NCBI RefSeq assembly: GCF_023701525.1 | Contig: NZ_JAMQAW010000028.1 | Coordinates: forward strand, 99,357 to 163,356 | From: Streptomyces albipurpureus | GTDB taxonomy: Bacteria; Actinomycetota; Actinomycetes; Streptomycetales; Streptomycetaceae | DNA: 64,000 nt | Direction: 5' to 3' | Shown here: positions 42,032 through 51,390 of the stretch, piece after piece | How positions within the stretch are numbered: the stretch's first letter is position 1 | Layout of the letters: every line of letters begins with the position of its first letter | Program-made: the position numbers and the translations under genes | The notes under the pieces: model-generated | Database searches by the model: none | The model's input: only the letters and a program-made list of their open reading frames with translations | What the model was told of the DNA's origin: nothing

Positions 42032-42190
42032 CACGGGTCCAGCATCGTGGTTGGAGAGGGGTGACGCACGCGGAGCCGCCGAAGTGATGAGGATTTCGAA
42101 GGGTTCTTTCGAAGGAGATTCTCCCCGGCTTCCCCCAGACTGACGAATCGTAGACAGAAGATGTCGGGTATACGTGCGACGGTCGGTCGT

Positions 42191-43129
42191 ATGACGACTC
42201 AGCACACAGCAGCAGCGGGCGAACCCTCCCTCTCCGGGCGGATCGCCCTGGTCGCCGGGGCCACCCGGGGCGCGGGGCGCGCCATCGCCGTACAGCTCGG
42301 GGCCTTGGGCGCGACCGTGTACGTCACCGGTCGGACGACCCGTGAACGAGTCAGCGAGCTGGGCCGGGCGACGGAGACCATCGAGGAGACCGGCGAACTC
42401 GTGGACGCGGCGGGCGGCACCGGGATCGCCGTACCGACCGACCACCTCCAGGTGGAGCAGGTCCGCGAGCTCATCGCGCGCATCGAACGCGACCACGGCC
42501 GGCTCGACATCCTCGTCAACGACATCTGGGGCGGCAATCCCCTGCTCGACTTCGACACCAGGATGTGGGACGTCGATCTCGACCGTGGGCTACGGATGAT
42601 CGACCTGGGTGTGCGGACTCACATCATCACCAGCAGCGTCGCGCTGCCCCTGCTGGTCCGCCGACCCGGCGGGCTGGTCATCGAGGTCACCGACGGGACG
42701 GCACGGACGAACGACGGCTTCCGGGAGAACTTCTACTACGACCTCGCCAAGAACACGCCCATCCGGATGGCCTTCATCCTGGGCGAGGAGTTGAAGAGCG
42801 TCGGCGGCACGGCGGTGGCGGTCACCCCGGGGTTCCTGCGGTCCGAGGAGATGCTGGACAACTTCGGCCTCACCGAGGAGAACTGGCGCGAGGGAACCGA
42901 GGCCCAACCGCACTGGTCGCTCTCCGAATCCCCGCACTACATCGGCCGGGGAGTCGCCGCACTCGCCGCCGACCCGGAGCGCGACCGCTGGAACGGCCAG
43001 TCGCTGGACAGCGGACAGCTGGCGAAGGAGTACGACCTGACCGACGCGGACGGCAGCCGGCCTGATGTCTGGGGCTACATCCTCGCGGAGCGCGCGGGCA
43101 ACTCCCCGGACCTGGCCGAGTACCGCTAG
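42191..43129 (+). CDS. Short-chain dehydrogenase/reductase
   Basis: 312-residue SDR with atypical catalytic features. IALVAGATRGAGRAIAVQL is the cofactor loop (TGxxxGxG type, here AGATRGAG) and LDILVNDIWGG replaces the usual NNAG. ITSSVALPLLVRR gives the Ser position, and FYYDLAKNTPIR the Tyr-x-x-x-Lys. A C-terminal extension of about 60 residues is present. TATACG about 20 bp upstream may be its -10 box. Its longer N-terminal frame (42161) is less likely. Substrate unknown. Confidence 0.88.
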   Translation: MTTQHTAAAGEPSLSGRIALVAGATRGAGRAIAVQLGALGATVYVTGRTTRERVSELGRATETIEETGELVDAAGGTGIAVPTDHLQVEQVRELIARIERDHGRLDILVNDIWGGNPLLDFDTRMWDVDLDRGLRMIDLGVRTHIITSSVALPLLVRRPGGLVIEVTDGTARTNDGFRENFYYDLAKNTPIRMAFILGEELKSVGGTAVAVTPGFLRSEEMLDNFGLTEENWREGTEAQPHWSLSESPHYIGRGVAALAADPERDRWNGQSLDSGQLAKEYDLTDADGSRPDVWGYILAERAGNSPDLAEYR

Positions 43130-43323
43130 CCCGAGAGACGCTGACCACGGCCGGCGGGCGGACGAGCGGGACTGCCCACGGCACAGCGGCCCGTCCGTGC
43201 CGCTCATCGGCCGTCGCGGGGCCTGCGGAGTACGAGGCCGAGCCGGGGGCGTACGGGGTTCACGTCGTACGGGGTCGAGCCGGGGTGGTACGGGGCAAGG
43301 GGGCAGGGCCGACCCGTCTGCCG

Positions 43324-44307
43324 TCACCCCTTCTCCTCGTAGAGCCGGACCAACCGCTTCGCCGCCTCGGCGAATGCCGCACGCAGCTCCACCGGTTCCA
43401 CCACCTCCACCTCCGGGCCCAGCGCCAGCAACTGGCCGTACGCCACCTCGGGAGACTCCATCGGCAGGGTGAGCGTCAGCCGCCCGGCGGCGTCCGGCGG
43501 GTCCGCCGCGGCCAGCGCCGCACGGGCCGCGGCACGATCCCCGACATACGGCAGCTGCCTGGCGCCCTCCTCGGTGACGCGGACCACCACCTCGGTCTTC
43601 AGGATGGAGCGCGCGAACTGGGCCGCGCGCTCCTCCCAGAACCCCGGTAGGTCGAATCCCTCGTCGCGCTCGAAGACACCCGGCTCCACCGGCTCCCCGA
43701 CGGACTCGAACCGGTCGATCCGGTACATCCGGAAGGAGCCGTCCACCCTGGCGCACAGATACCAGACCCCCGCTTTGAGCACGAGTCCATACGGCTCCAG
43801 CTCCCGCTCCACCTCCGCCCCCTTGCGGTTGCGGTACACCACCGCGATCCGGCGGTCATCCCATACCGCCTCGGCGATCGCCGGGAGCAGGGGCGGGGTC
43901 GCTGGTTCCTGGTACCAGCCGGGAGCATCGAGGTGGAAGCGCTGCGTCGCGTTCTGGGACGCGTCGCTGAGCGAGGGCAGCAGTGCTGCCGACACCTTCA
44001 GGCGCGCGGCGGACGCCGCGTCCGCCAGCCCCATCTCCCGCAGCGCCCCGGGCAACCCGGACAGGAAGAGGGCCTCCGCCTCGCTGCGGCCCAGACCGGT
44101 CAGCCGGGTGCGGTAGCCGCCGACGAGTCGGTAGCCCCCGGCCCGGCCCCGGTCCGCGTAGACCGGGACACCCGCCTCCGCAAGGGCCCCCGCGTCCCGG
44201 GTCACGGTCCGCTCCGAGACCTCCAGCTCCCGGGCCAACTCGGCCCCCGTCATGGACGGTCGGGACTGCAGGAGCAGCACCATCTTGATCAGTCGGGCAG
44301 CGCGCAT
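43324..44307 (-). CDS. YafY-type WYL-domain transcriptional regulator
   Basis: 327-residue regulator. N-terminal HTH_11 domain (RLIKMVLLLQSRPSMTGAEL, recognition helix VSERTVTRDAGAL) followed by a WYL ligand-binding domain (about 140-230: GAEVERELEPYGLVLKAGVWYLCARV, containing the W-Y-L core) and a C-terminal WCX helix-strand extension. WYL regulators sense nucleotides or damaged DNA and often control defence or stress genes. ATG 44307. Followed 31 bp later, on the same strand, by the 3' end of a MerR gene; probably a separate unit. Confidence 0.9.
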   Translation of the reverse strand: MRAARLIKMVLLLQSRPSMTGAELARELEVSERTVTRDAGALAEAGVPVYADRGRAGGYRLVGGYRTRLTGLGRSEAEALFLSGLPGALREMGLADAASAARLKVSAALLPSLSDASQNATQRFHLDAPGWYQEPATPPLLPAIAEAVWDDRRIAVVYRNRKGAEVERELEPYGLVLKAGVWYLCARVDGSFRMYRIDRFESVGEPVEPGVFERDEGFDLPGFWEERAAQFARSILKTEVVVRVTEEGARQLPYVGDRAAARAALAAADPPDAAGRLTLTLPMESPEVAYGQLLALGPEVEVVEPVELRAAFAEAAKRLVRLYEEKG

Positions 44308-44338
44308 GCCCCCATCATGACTCCCGCCCCCGGGGGAG

Positions 44339-45157
44339 CTACCGCAAGGGCTCCTGGAGCTCGGTGACCCACTGGTCCAGGTCCGGGGGGCACTCCAGGG
44401 AGACCTCCCGGGCGTATCCCGCCGAACGGTGTCCGCCCGCATCGATCCAGCGGGCCAGCTTCTGGGCCGTCGGCATCACCGACTGCATGGCCCCGCGGTG
44501 CACGATCGTCGCCGCCCGCTCTACGGCGGGCAGGTCCACGATGGCGAAGTCGAGTCCCACGCGCGGGGCCGCGGAGACCGTCACCCCGGCATGGACCACG
44601 AGGGAACCGTCGCCCTCCGGAGCGTCCTCGTAGTAGGCGATACCAGGACCGCTCGGTGCGATGCCCGAGGACTCCACCCGGCGGAACAGCTCCTGGTACA
44701 GCGGGCCGATGACCGGGCCGATGTCCTCGGGGGCATAACTCTCGGCGATGGCGGTGAGCTCGGCCACCCGGACCGCGGGCAGGGACTTCACAGTGACATC
44801 GTCGGTGGTCATACGACCCTCGCTCTCAAGAGAACGGAGCCGCGCTTCGACCTGGCCCAGGGTCGCGGCAGCGGCGGCCATCGCCGCCTCCAGTTCCGCC
44901 TGCCGCACGACGAGCATCGTGCGCAGCTCCTCCGTACTCACCTTCTCCTCCAGGATCCGCCCCACCTGGTCCAGGGTGAAACCGAGGTCCTTGAGGGCGA
45001 TGATCCGGTTGAGTCGGGCGAGCTGGACCGCCGCGTAGTAGCGGTAGCCCGTGAAGGGGTCGGTGCGCTCCGGGCGCAGCAGCCCGATGGCGTCGTAGTG
45101 ACGCAGCATCCGGGCCGATACGCGACCGTGTCTGGCGAAGTCTCCGATGGTGAACAT
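44339..45157 (-). CDS. MerR family regulator with GyrI-like effector domain
   Basis: 272-residue regulator. N-terminal winged helix: FTIGDFARHGRVSARMLRHYDAIGLLRPE (a textbook MerR N-terminus), FTGYRYYAAVQLARLNRIIAL, then a coiled-coil dimer helix. The C-terminal 150 residues are a GyrI/BmrR-like ligand-binding domain (AYYEDAPEGDGSLVVHAGV) as in BmrR and TipAL multidrug sensors. ATG 45157 follows GGGGAG closely. A near-palindrome with a TTGACA promoter element lies just upstream, suggesting autoregulation. Target efflux pump not seen nearby. Confidence 0.9.
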   Translation of the reverse strand: MFTIGDFARHGRVSARMLRHYDAIGLLRPERTDPFTGYRYYAAVQLARLNRIIALKDLGFTLDQVGRILEEKVSTEELRTMLVVRQAELEAAMAAAAATLGQVEARLRSLESEGRMTTDDVTVKSLPAVRVAELTAIAESYAPEDIGPVIGPLYQELFRRVESSGIAPSGPGIAYYEDAPEGDGSLVVHAGVTVSAAPRVGLDFAIVDLPAVERAATIVHRGAMQSVMPTAQKLARWIDAGGHRSAGYAREVSLECPPDLDQWVTELQEPLR

Positions 45158-45176
45158 GACTCCCCAAGTGCACGGG

Positions 45177-45191
45177 TTCACACGGTGTCAA
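45177..45191. promoter_or_regulatory. Near-palindrome operator of the MerR-type gene
   Basis: TTCACACGGTGTCAA on the plus strand is TTGACACCGTGTGAA on the minus; arms differ at one position. It overlaps TTGACC/TTGACA, a likely -35, about 20-35 bp before the start codon. MerR regulators bind such dyads between -35 and -10. Confidence 0.55.
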
Positions 45192-45297
45192 GGTCAAGGG
45201 GCGCCCCCGCCGGGAGCGCCCCTCAGTATCACCTCGACGGTGCCATGCTCAGCGGTGCCACCGCTGAGCGCACCGCACTTGTCACGTCATCCTCAGG

Positions 45298-47979
45298 TCA
45301 CAGACCGTAGCGCTCGCGCGCCTCCTTCACGGCACTGGCCGGGATCTCACCGCGCCGCGCCAGCTGCGCGAGCGCCGAGACCACGATCGACTGCGCGTCC
45401 ACACCGAAGTGTCGACGGGCCGCCGGCCGGGTGTCCGAGAGACCGAAGCCGTCCGTCCCCAGCGAGGACCAGTCCTGCTCGACCCACTGGCTGATCTGGT
45501 CGGGCACCTGACGCATCCAGTCGCTGACCGCGAGCACCGGGCCCGGAGCGCCGCTGAGCACCTGGGTGACGTACGGGGTGCGCTGCTCACCGCGGAGCAG
45601 AGCGGCGTCGGCCGCCAGCGCGTCCCGACGCAGCTCGCCCCAGGAGGTCGCGGACCAGACGTCGGCGGTGACGGCCCATTCGGCGGCGAGGATCTGCTGG
45701 GCCTCCAGGGCCCAGTGGATCGCCGTGCCGGAGGCGAGCAGCTGAAGCCTGGGGGCCTCGGGGGACGCCGGTACACCCTCCTTGAAGCGGTAGAGCCCTC
45801 GTACGATGCCTTCCTCCACGCCCTCGGGCATGGCGGGCTGCGGCTTGGGCTCGTTGTAGACGGTCAGGTAGTAGAAGACGTTCGGGTCCTCGCCCGGAAG
45901 GCCCTCCCCGTACATCCTCCGCAGACCGTCCTTGACGATCACCGCGACCTCGTACGCGAACGCCGGGTCGTAGTTGAGCGACGCCGGGTTGGTGGCGGCG
46001 ATCAGATGCGAATGGCCGTCCGCGTGCTGGAGGCCCTCCCCGGTCAGGGTGGTGCGGCCCGCGGTGGCGCCGACGATGAAGCCCTTGCCGAGCTGGTCGG
46101 CGAGCTGCCACATCTGGTCACCGGTGCGCTGCCAGCCGAACATCGAGTAGAAGATGTAGAAGGGGATCATCGGCTCGCCGTGCGTCGCGTACGACGTGGA
46201 GGCGGCGATGAAGTCCGCCATGGAACCGGCCTCGGTGATCCCCTCGTTGAGGATCTGGCCGTCCTTGGCCTCCTTGTAGTACATCAACTGGTCGCGGTCG
46301 ACCGGCTCGTACGTCTGCCCCATCGGCGAGTAGATACCGGCCGAGGGGAACAGCGACTCCATACCGAAGGTACGGGCCTCGTCGGGCACGATGGGGACCC
46401 AGCGCCGGCCGGTCTCCTTGTCCCGCATCAGGTCCTTGACCAGTCGGACGAAGGCCATGGTGGTGGCCATCTCCTGCTTGCCCGAACCCTTCTGCAGGGT
46501 CTGGAACGCCCGCTCCTCGGGTGCCGGCAGGGCCACGGTGTGCGTCCGTCGGGCGGGGGCGGGGCCGCCGAGTGCCGCGCGGCGCTCGTGCAGGTAGCGC
46601 ACCTCGGGAGAGTCCTCGCCGGGGTGGCCGTAGGGCACCAGGTCGCCGACGAAGGCACTGTCGGGAATCGGCAGTTCCAGCAGATCCCGCATGCACTTGA
46701 ACTCGTCCACCGTCAGCTTCTTCATCTGGTGGTTGGCGTTCTTCGACGCGAAGCCCTTGCCGAGGGTGTGGCCCTTCACGGTCTGCGCGAGGATCACGGT
46801 CGGCGCGCCCTTGTGGGAGATCGCGGCGCGGTAGGCCGCGTACACCTTGCGGGCCTCGTGGCCACCGCGGGAGGTGTAGAAGCACTCGCCGATCTTGGCG
46901 TCGCCGATCACCCTCGCCAGCTCGATCAGAGCGGGCTCGGTACCGAAGAAGTGCTCCCGGATGTAGGCGACGTCGCGGGTCGCGTACGTCTGGAACTGGG
47001 CGTCCGGGACCTCGCGCAGCCTGCGCAGCAGGGCACCCGTGGTGTCGAGCTGGAACAGCTCGTCCCAGGCGGAGCCCCAGAGCGATTTGATGACGTTCCA
47101 GCCCGCGCCGCGGAACTGGGACTCCAACTCCTGCACGATCTTGAAGTTGGCACGGACCGGGCCGTCGAGGCGCTGGAGGTTGCAGTTGATGACGAAGGTC
47201 AGATTGTCCAGCTGCTCCCGGGCCGCAAGCCCGAGGGCCGCGGTCGACTCGGGCTCGTCCATCTCGCCGTCGCCGAGGAAGGCCCAGACATGGGAGTTGG
47301 CCGTGTCCTTGATTCCGCGGTTGTGGAGATAGCGGTTGAAGCGTGCCTGGTAGATCGCCGAGAGCGGACCGAGGCCCATGGAGACGGTGGGGAACTCCCA
47401 GAGCCACGGCAGCCTGCGCGGGTGGGGGTAGGAGGGCAGACCGTTGCCCCCCGCTTCCTGGCGGAAGTTGTCCAGGTGCGCCTCGCTGAGGCGGCCGTCG
47501 AGGAAGGCTCGGGCGTAGATTCCGGGCGAGGCATGGCCCTGGACGTAGATCTGGTCGCCGCTGCCGTCCTTCTCCTTGCCCTGGAAGAAGTGGTTGAAGC
47601 CGGTCTCATAGAGCCAGGCGGCAGAGGCGAAGGTGGCTATGTGACCGCCCACACCGAGGCGGGAGCCCCGGGTGACCATCGCGGCCGCGTTCCAGCGGTT
47701 CCACGCGGTGATCCGTGCTTCCATCGCCTCATCGCCGTCAAAGGCGGGTTCGGCGGCGGTGGGGATGGTGTTCACATAGTCCGTCTCCAACAACCGGGGC
47801 ACCGGGATGCCGGTGGACTCGGCGTGCTGGAGGGTGCGGCGCATCAGATACGCGGCGCGATGCGGGCCGGCATGCTGGGTGACGGCATCGAGGGAGGCCG
47901 CCCATTCGGCGGTCTCCTCGGTGTCACGATCCGGGAGCTGGTCGAGCTCACTCGGACGCTTGCCTACGAGGTCGGACAT
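45298..47979 (-). CDS. aceE: Pyruvate dehydrogenase E1 component, homodimeric
   Basis: 893-residue thiamine-diphosphate enzyme that decarboxylates pyruvate and loads the acetyl group on the E2 lipoyl arms. Full length for the AceE family. TPP motif: GDGEMDEPES followed by NLQ; MVTRGSRLGVGGHIATFASA and QGHASPGIYARAF are typical. ATG 47979. It stands about 600 bp from the GntR gene, with a 19-bp palindrome in between, so it has its own regulated promoter. Works with E2 (49.4-51.3 kb) and Lpd (51.4-52.8 kb). Confidence 0.97.
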   Translation of the reverse strand: MSDLVGKRPSELDQLPDRDTEETAEWAASLDAVTQHAGPHRAAYLMRRTLQHAESTGIPVPRLLETDYVNTIPTAAEPAFDGDEAMEARITAWNRWNAAAMVTRGSRLGVGGHIATFASAAWLYETGFNHFFQGKEKDGSGDQIYVQGHASPGIYARAFLDGRLSEAHLDNFRQEAGGNGLPSYPHPRRLPWLWEFPTVSMGLGPLSAIYQARFNRYLHNRGIKDTANSHVWAFLGDGEMDEPESTAALGLAAREQLDNLTFVINCNLQRLDGPVRANFKIVQELESQFRGAGWNVIKSLWGSAWDELFQLDTTGALLRRLREVPDAQFQTYATRDVAYIREHFFGTEPALIELARVIGDAKIGECFYTSRGGHEARKVYAAYRAAISHKGAPTVILAQTVKGHTLGKGFASKNANHQMKKLTVDEFKCMRDLLELPIPDSAFVGDLVPYGHPGEDSPEVRYLHERRAALGGPAPARRTHTVALPAPEERAFQTLQKGSGKQEMATTMAFVRLVKDLMRDKETGRRWVPIVPDEARTFGMESLFPSAGIYSPMGQTYEPVDRDQLMYYKEAKDGQILNEGITEAGSMADFIAASTSYATHGEPMIPFYIFYSMFGWQRTGDQMWQLADQLGKGFIVGATAGRTTLTGEGLQHADGHSHLIAATNPASLNYDPAFAYEVAVIVKDGLRRMYGEGLPGEDPNVFYYLTVYNEPKPQPAMPEGVEEGIVRGLYRFKEGVPASPEAPRLQLLASGTAIHWALEAQQILAAEWAVTADVWSATSWGELRRDALAADAALLRGEQRTPYVTQVLSGAPGPVLAVSDWMRQVPDQISQWVEQDWSSLGTDGFGLSDTRPAARRHFGVDAQSIVVSALAQLARRGEIPASAVKEARERYGL

Positions 47980-48084
47980 GATCGCCGCCTTCCGGACTGG
48001 GAGGTGGTTGAACGGGGGGTATGGGGGTGCCTCGTCTGGCAGGACAGGGCGGTGGGGACTGACCCCAAAAGCGACTGTAAGCCG

Positions 48085-48103
48085 TTGATCGATGATCGAT
48101 CAA
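48085..48103. promoter_or_regulatory. 19-bp palindrome in aceE promoter
   Basis: TTGATCGAT-g-ATCGATCAA, perfect nine-base arms with a single centre base, about 106-124 bp before aceE. Style and size fit FadR/FCD-type GntR operators; the adjacent GntR gene is the obvious candidate to bind it. Confidence 0.65.
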
Positions 48104-48160
48104 AGTATTCGGAGATAAAACTACCCCGGAAGTCAAAGTTGGCATTCCGTGCCCTGGATA

Positions 48161-48177
48161 ACGGCACCCGGTGCCGT
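48161..48177. promoter_or_regulatory. 17-bp palindrome further upstream of aceE
   Basis: ACGGCACC-c-GGTGCCGT, perfect eight-base arms, about 180-200 bp before aceE. Could be a second operator or a hairpin; no partner regulator evident. Confidence 0.4.
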
Positions 48178-48593
48178 CATTCCCCGCTCTGATCAGGGGT
48201 TTGTTGCTGGCTGGGCCAGTGGGAACGGCCAGATCTCGCCGCTCCCCGAGGGCGCCCTTCGGGGGCTGGCAGCGGGGGCTGCGGGGGTTGGCCGCGGTGG
48301 CGCAGCCGGAATGGACTCGGGCCATGGGCGAACCCTGCGACAGAGGCGTTGGGCCCGCCTAAAGCACCGCATCGACGCTCGCCGGGACCCGGGCCGCACC
48401 GCCCAGTCCCGTGGTGTACGGCGGTCCGGCCAGGGGAAGGCGCTGACGACGGGCCGAAGCGCCTACCGGTACGGAGTGCCCACAGGGAGGGGCGGCCTCG
48501 GGCTTGGCCCGGCTTATCTGCGCCGTCCGCCCACCCGCGAGCCGTGGGTCACCGTGAGCCCCGGGCGCGACGCAGGCCTTTGGCGGACGGGTC

Positions 48594-49217
48594 CTACGCG
48601 TGCGGTGCACAGCCGAGTACATGCGCCTTGACCAGCAGTCCGATGTCCGGATCCCGACGCAGGAACGCCTCCACCAAGGCTTCATGCTCCTCGGCGTACG
48701 ACTGCTGCACGGTGCCCAACCATCTGATGGACAGGGCGGTGAAGACCTCGATGCCCAGCCCCTCCCAGGTGTGGAGCAGCACCGCGTTGTCCGCCGCGCG
48801 CACCAGTTCCCGGTGGAAGGCGACCGTGTGGCGCACCTGACCGGCCGAGTCGCCCGCGTGGTCCGCCGCGTAGAGGGCCGTCACATGCGGAGTGAGCGCC
48901 GAGCAGTCCTCAGCCAGCTGTGCGGCCGCAAGCTCCGCCGCGATCTGCTCAAGGCCCGCCCGTACCGGATAGCTCTCCTCCAGGTCCGCCGCCGTGAGGT
49001 TCCGCACCCGTACGCCCTTGTTGGGCGCGGATTCGATCAGCCGCAGGCTCTCCAGCTCGCGCAGCGCTTCACGGACGGGGGTCTGGGAGACCTGGAGCTC
49101 GGTGGCGATACCGCGCTCCACGATCCGCTCACCTGGCTTCCAGCGGCCGCTGACGATCCCCTCCACGATGTGCGCGCGGATCTGCTCCCGCAGCGACTGG
49201 ACAACGGGCGGGGTCAT
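48594..49217 (-). CDS. GntR family regulator, FCD type
   Basis: 207-residue regulator. N-terminal winged helix (LREQIRAHIVEGIVSGRWKP, recognition helix VSQTPVREALRELES) and C-terminal FCD all-helical effector domain (ESYPVRAGLEQIAAELAA, HRELVRAADNAVLL, which hold the Asp/His ligands of a metal). FadR/PdhR-type members respond to organic acids such as pyruvate or lactate. AAAGGAG lies just upstream of ATG 49217. Its position inside the pyruvate dehydrogenase cluster and the palindromes there suggest a PdhR-like role. Confidence 0.88.
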   Translation of the reverse strand: MTPPVVQSLREQIRAHIVEGIVSGRWKPGERIVERGIATELQVSQTPVREALRELESLRLIESAPNKGVRVRNLTAADLEESYPVRAGLEQIAAELAAAQLAEDCSALTPHVTALYAADHAGDSAGQVRHTVAFHRELVRAADNAVLLHTWEGLGIEVFTALSIRWLGTVQQSYAEEHEALVEAFLRRDPDIGLLVKAHVLGCAPHA

Positions 49218-49286
49218 GGGGGCTCCTTTGGGGACGGGTGTAACTCACCGATTATGCCCCTCGGCGGTTGGGTGGCAGCGAGACGC

Positions 49287-49327
49287 ACGGCGCCCCCGCC
49301 CGGGAGAACCCCGGACGGGGGCGCCGT
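49287..49327 (-). terminator. Terminator downstream of E2 gene
   Basis: 12-bp stem ACGGCGCCCCCG / CGGGGGCGCCGT with further pairing inside, 34 bp past the E2 stop on the minus strand. Confidence 0.82.
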
Positions 49328-49360
49328 AGTGCACTGTCTGCGGACAACCGCTGACGGACC

Positions 49361-51262
49361 TCAGAGGCCCAGCTCAACCTCGAACTCGCCAGCTTCGAGG
49401 ATCGCCTTGACGGCCGTCAGGTAGCGGGCGGCGTCCGCGCCGTCCACCAGCCGGTGGTCGTAGGAGAGCGAGAGATATGTCATGTCACGGACACCGATCA
49501 CGGTGCCGTCGACGGTCTCGATGACGGCCGGGCGCTTCACCGTGGCGCCGATGCCCAGGATGGCGGCCTGGGTGGGCGGCACGATGACCGTGTCGAAGAG
49601 CGCACCGCGCGAGCCGGTGTTGCTGATGGTGAAGGTCGCACCCGCGAGGTCGTCCGGCCGGATCTTGTTGTTGCGTACGGCCCCGGCCAGCTCGGCGGTC
49701 TTCTTGGCGATACCGGCGATGTTCAGGTCGCCGGCGCCCTTGATGACCGGTGTCATCAGCCCCTTCTCGGAGTCCACGGCGATGCCGATGTTCTCCGTGT
49801 CGAAGTAGGTGACGGTGCCTTCGTCCTCGTTGATGCGCGCGTTGACGATCGGGTGGGCCTTCAGCGCCTGCGCCGCGGCCTTCACGAAGAACGGCATCGG
49901 CGAGAGCTTGACGCCCTCACGGGCCGCGAAGCTCTCCTTGGCCTGGCTGCGCAGCCGCATCAGCTTGGTGACGTCGACCTCGACGACCGAGGTCAACTGG
50001 GCCTGGCTGTGCAGCGCCTTCATCATGTTGTCGCCGATGAGCTTGCGCATCCGGGTCATCTTGACCGTCTGACCGCGCAGCGGGGACACCGCGAGCGCAG
50101 GAGCCTTCGCCTGTGGCGCGGCGGCCGCGGGAGCGGCGACCGGAGCCGGCGCGGCGGCCTTGGAGGCCTCCGCCGCGTCGATGACGTCCTGCTTGCGGAT
50201 ACGACCGCCCACGCCCGAGCCCTTGACCGCGGACAGGTCCACGCTGTTCTCGGAGGCGAGCTTGCGGACCAGCGGGGTCACATAGACATCGCTACCGACG
50301 GGAGCCGCCGGTGCCGGTGCGGGTGCCGCTGCCTGGGCGGGTGCCGGTGCCGGTGCGGCAGGTGCGGCCGGAGCCGGTGCCTGAGCTGCCGGCGCGGGGG
50401 CCGGGGGAGCGACAGGTGCAGCCGGGGCTGCGGGAGCGGCCGGTGCGGCGGCCGGTGCAGGGGGAGCGGCAGGCGCCGGGGGAGCCGCCGGTGCCTCCTG
50501 CACGGGGGCGGGTGCCTCCGGTGCCGGAGCGGGTGCCGGGGCTGCGGGCTGAGCGGGGGCGGCCGGAGCGGCACCCGGAGCGCCGATGACGGCCAGCCTG
50601 GCGCCGACCTCGGCGGTCTCGTCCTCGCCGACCACGATCTCCAGCAGTACGCCGGCCGTGGGGGCGGGGATCTCCGTGTCGACCTTGTCGGTCGAGACCT
50701 CAAGCAGCGGCTCGTCGGCCTCGACGGACTCGCCGACCTCCTTCAGCCAGCGGGTGACGGTGCCCTCGGTGACGCTCTCACCGAGCGCCGGCAGGACCAC
50801 GTCCGTGCCGCTCGCACCACCGGCGGGGGCGGCCGGCGCGGCCGGTGCTTCCTGGACCGGAGCCGGAGCCGGAGCCGGAGCCTCAGCGACCGGTGCGGCA
50901 GCGGGGGCGGGGGCTTCCTGCACGGGGGCGGGTGCCTCCGGTGCCGGAGCGGGTGCCGGGGCAGCGGCCGGAGCTGCGGGGGCCTCAGCAGCAGCCGGTG
51001 CCGGCGCCTCGGCCGGAGCGCCGGACCCGTCGTCGATGATCGCCAGCTCGGCGCCGACCTCGACGGTCTCGTCCTCGGCGACCTTGATGGATGCCAGCAC
51101 ACCGGACGCGGGTGCGGGAATCTCCGTGTCGACCTTGTCGGTCGAGACCTCAAGCAACGGCTCGTCGGCCTCGACGCGCTCGCCCTCGGCCTTCAGCCAG
51201 CGGGTGACAGTGCCCTCAGTGACGCTCTCACCGAGCGCCGGAAGGGTTACGGAAACCGACAT
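49361..51262 (-). CDS. sucB: Dihydrolipoamide acyltransferase E2 (actinobacterial SucB/AceF type)
   Basis: 633-residue E2 core of the pyruvate/2-oxoglutarate dehydrogenase complexes. Two lipoyl domains (residues 1-75 and 152-228) with lipoyl lysines at K43 and K193, both in STDKVDTE; long Pro/Ala linkers; an E3/E1-binding domain near 325-360 (YVTPLVRKLASENSVDLSAV); and the catalytic domain ending DHRLVDGADAARYL, whose His is catalytic. Actinobacteria use one E2 for both PDH and ODH, so the sucB name is a family label. Modified by LipB/LipA. ATG 51262. The two lipoyl domains are nearly identical. Confidence 0.93.
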   Translation of the reverse strand: MSVSVTLPALGESVTEGTVTRWLKAEGERVEADEPLLEVSTDKVDTEIPAPASGVLASIKVAEDETVEVGAELAIIDDGSGAPAEAPAPAAAEAPAAPAAAPAPAPAPEAPAPVQEAPAPAAAPVAEAPAPAPAPVQEAPAAPAAPAGGASGTDVVLPALGESVTEGTVTRWLKEVGESVEADEPLLEVSTDKVDTEIPAPTAGVLLEIVVGEDETAEVGARLAVIGAPGAAPAAPAQPAAPAPAPAPEAPAPVQEAPAAPPAPAAPPAPAAAPAAPAAPAAPVAPPAPAPAAQAPAPAAPAAPAPAPAQAAAPAPAPAAPVGSDVYVTPLVRKLASENSVDLSAVKGSGVGGRIRKQDVIDAAEASKAAAPAPVAAPAAAAPQAKAPALAVSPLRGQTVKMTRMRKLIGDNMMKALHSQAQLTSVVEVDVTKLMRLRSQAKESFAAREGVKLSPMPFFVKAAAQALKAHPIVNARINEDEGTVTYFDTENIGIAVDSEKGLMTPVIKGAGDLNIAGIAKKTAELAGAVRNNKIRPDDLAGATFTISNTGSRGALFDTVIVPPTQAAILGIGATVKRPAVIETVDGTVIGVRDMTYLSLSYDHRLVDGADAARYLTAVKAILEAGEFEVELGL

Positions 51263-51390
51263 GGTTTCAGTTGCTCCTAACGGTGGGGTCTCCCCAGCTC
51301 AAGCGAAGCGCGAGCCTAGGGGAAGTGCGGAAGTGGTCGTCTGGCCCGAGGGACTCAGTCAGCTCAAGCGGTTCAGCGTGCTCAGGCACC

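Larger units (their letters stand above)
47980..48593. other. aceE promoter region with two palindromes
   Basis: 614 bp. Near aceE it has an AT-rich stretch with a 19-bp palindrome (48085-48103) and ACGGCACC-c-GGTGCCGT (48161-48177). The distal 400 bp is GC-rich and featureless. No extra gene recognised. Confidence 0.6.
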
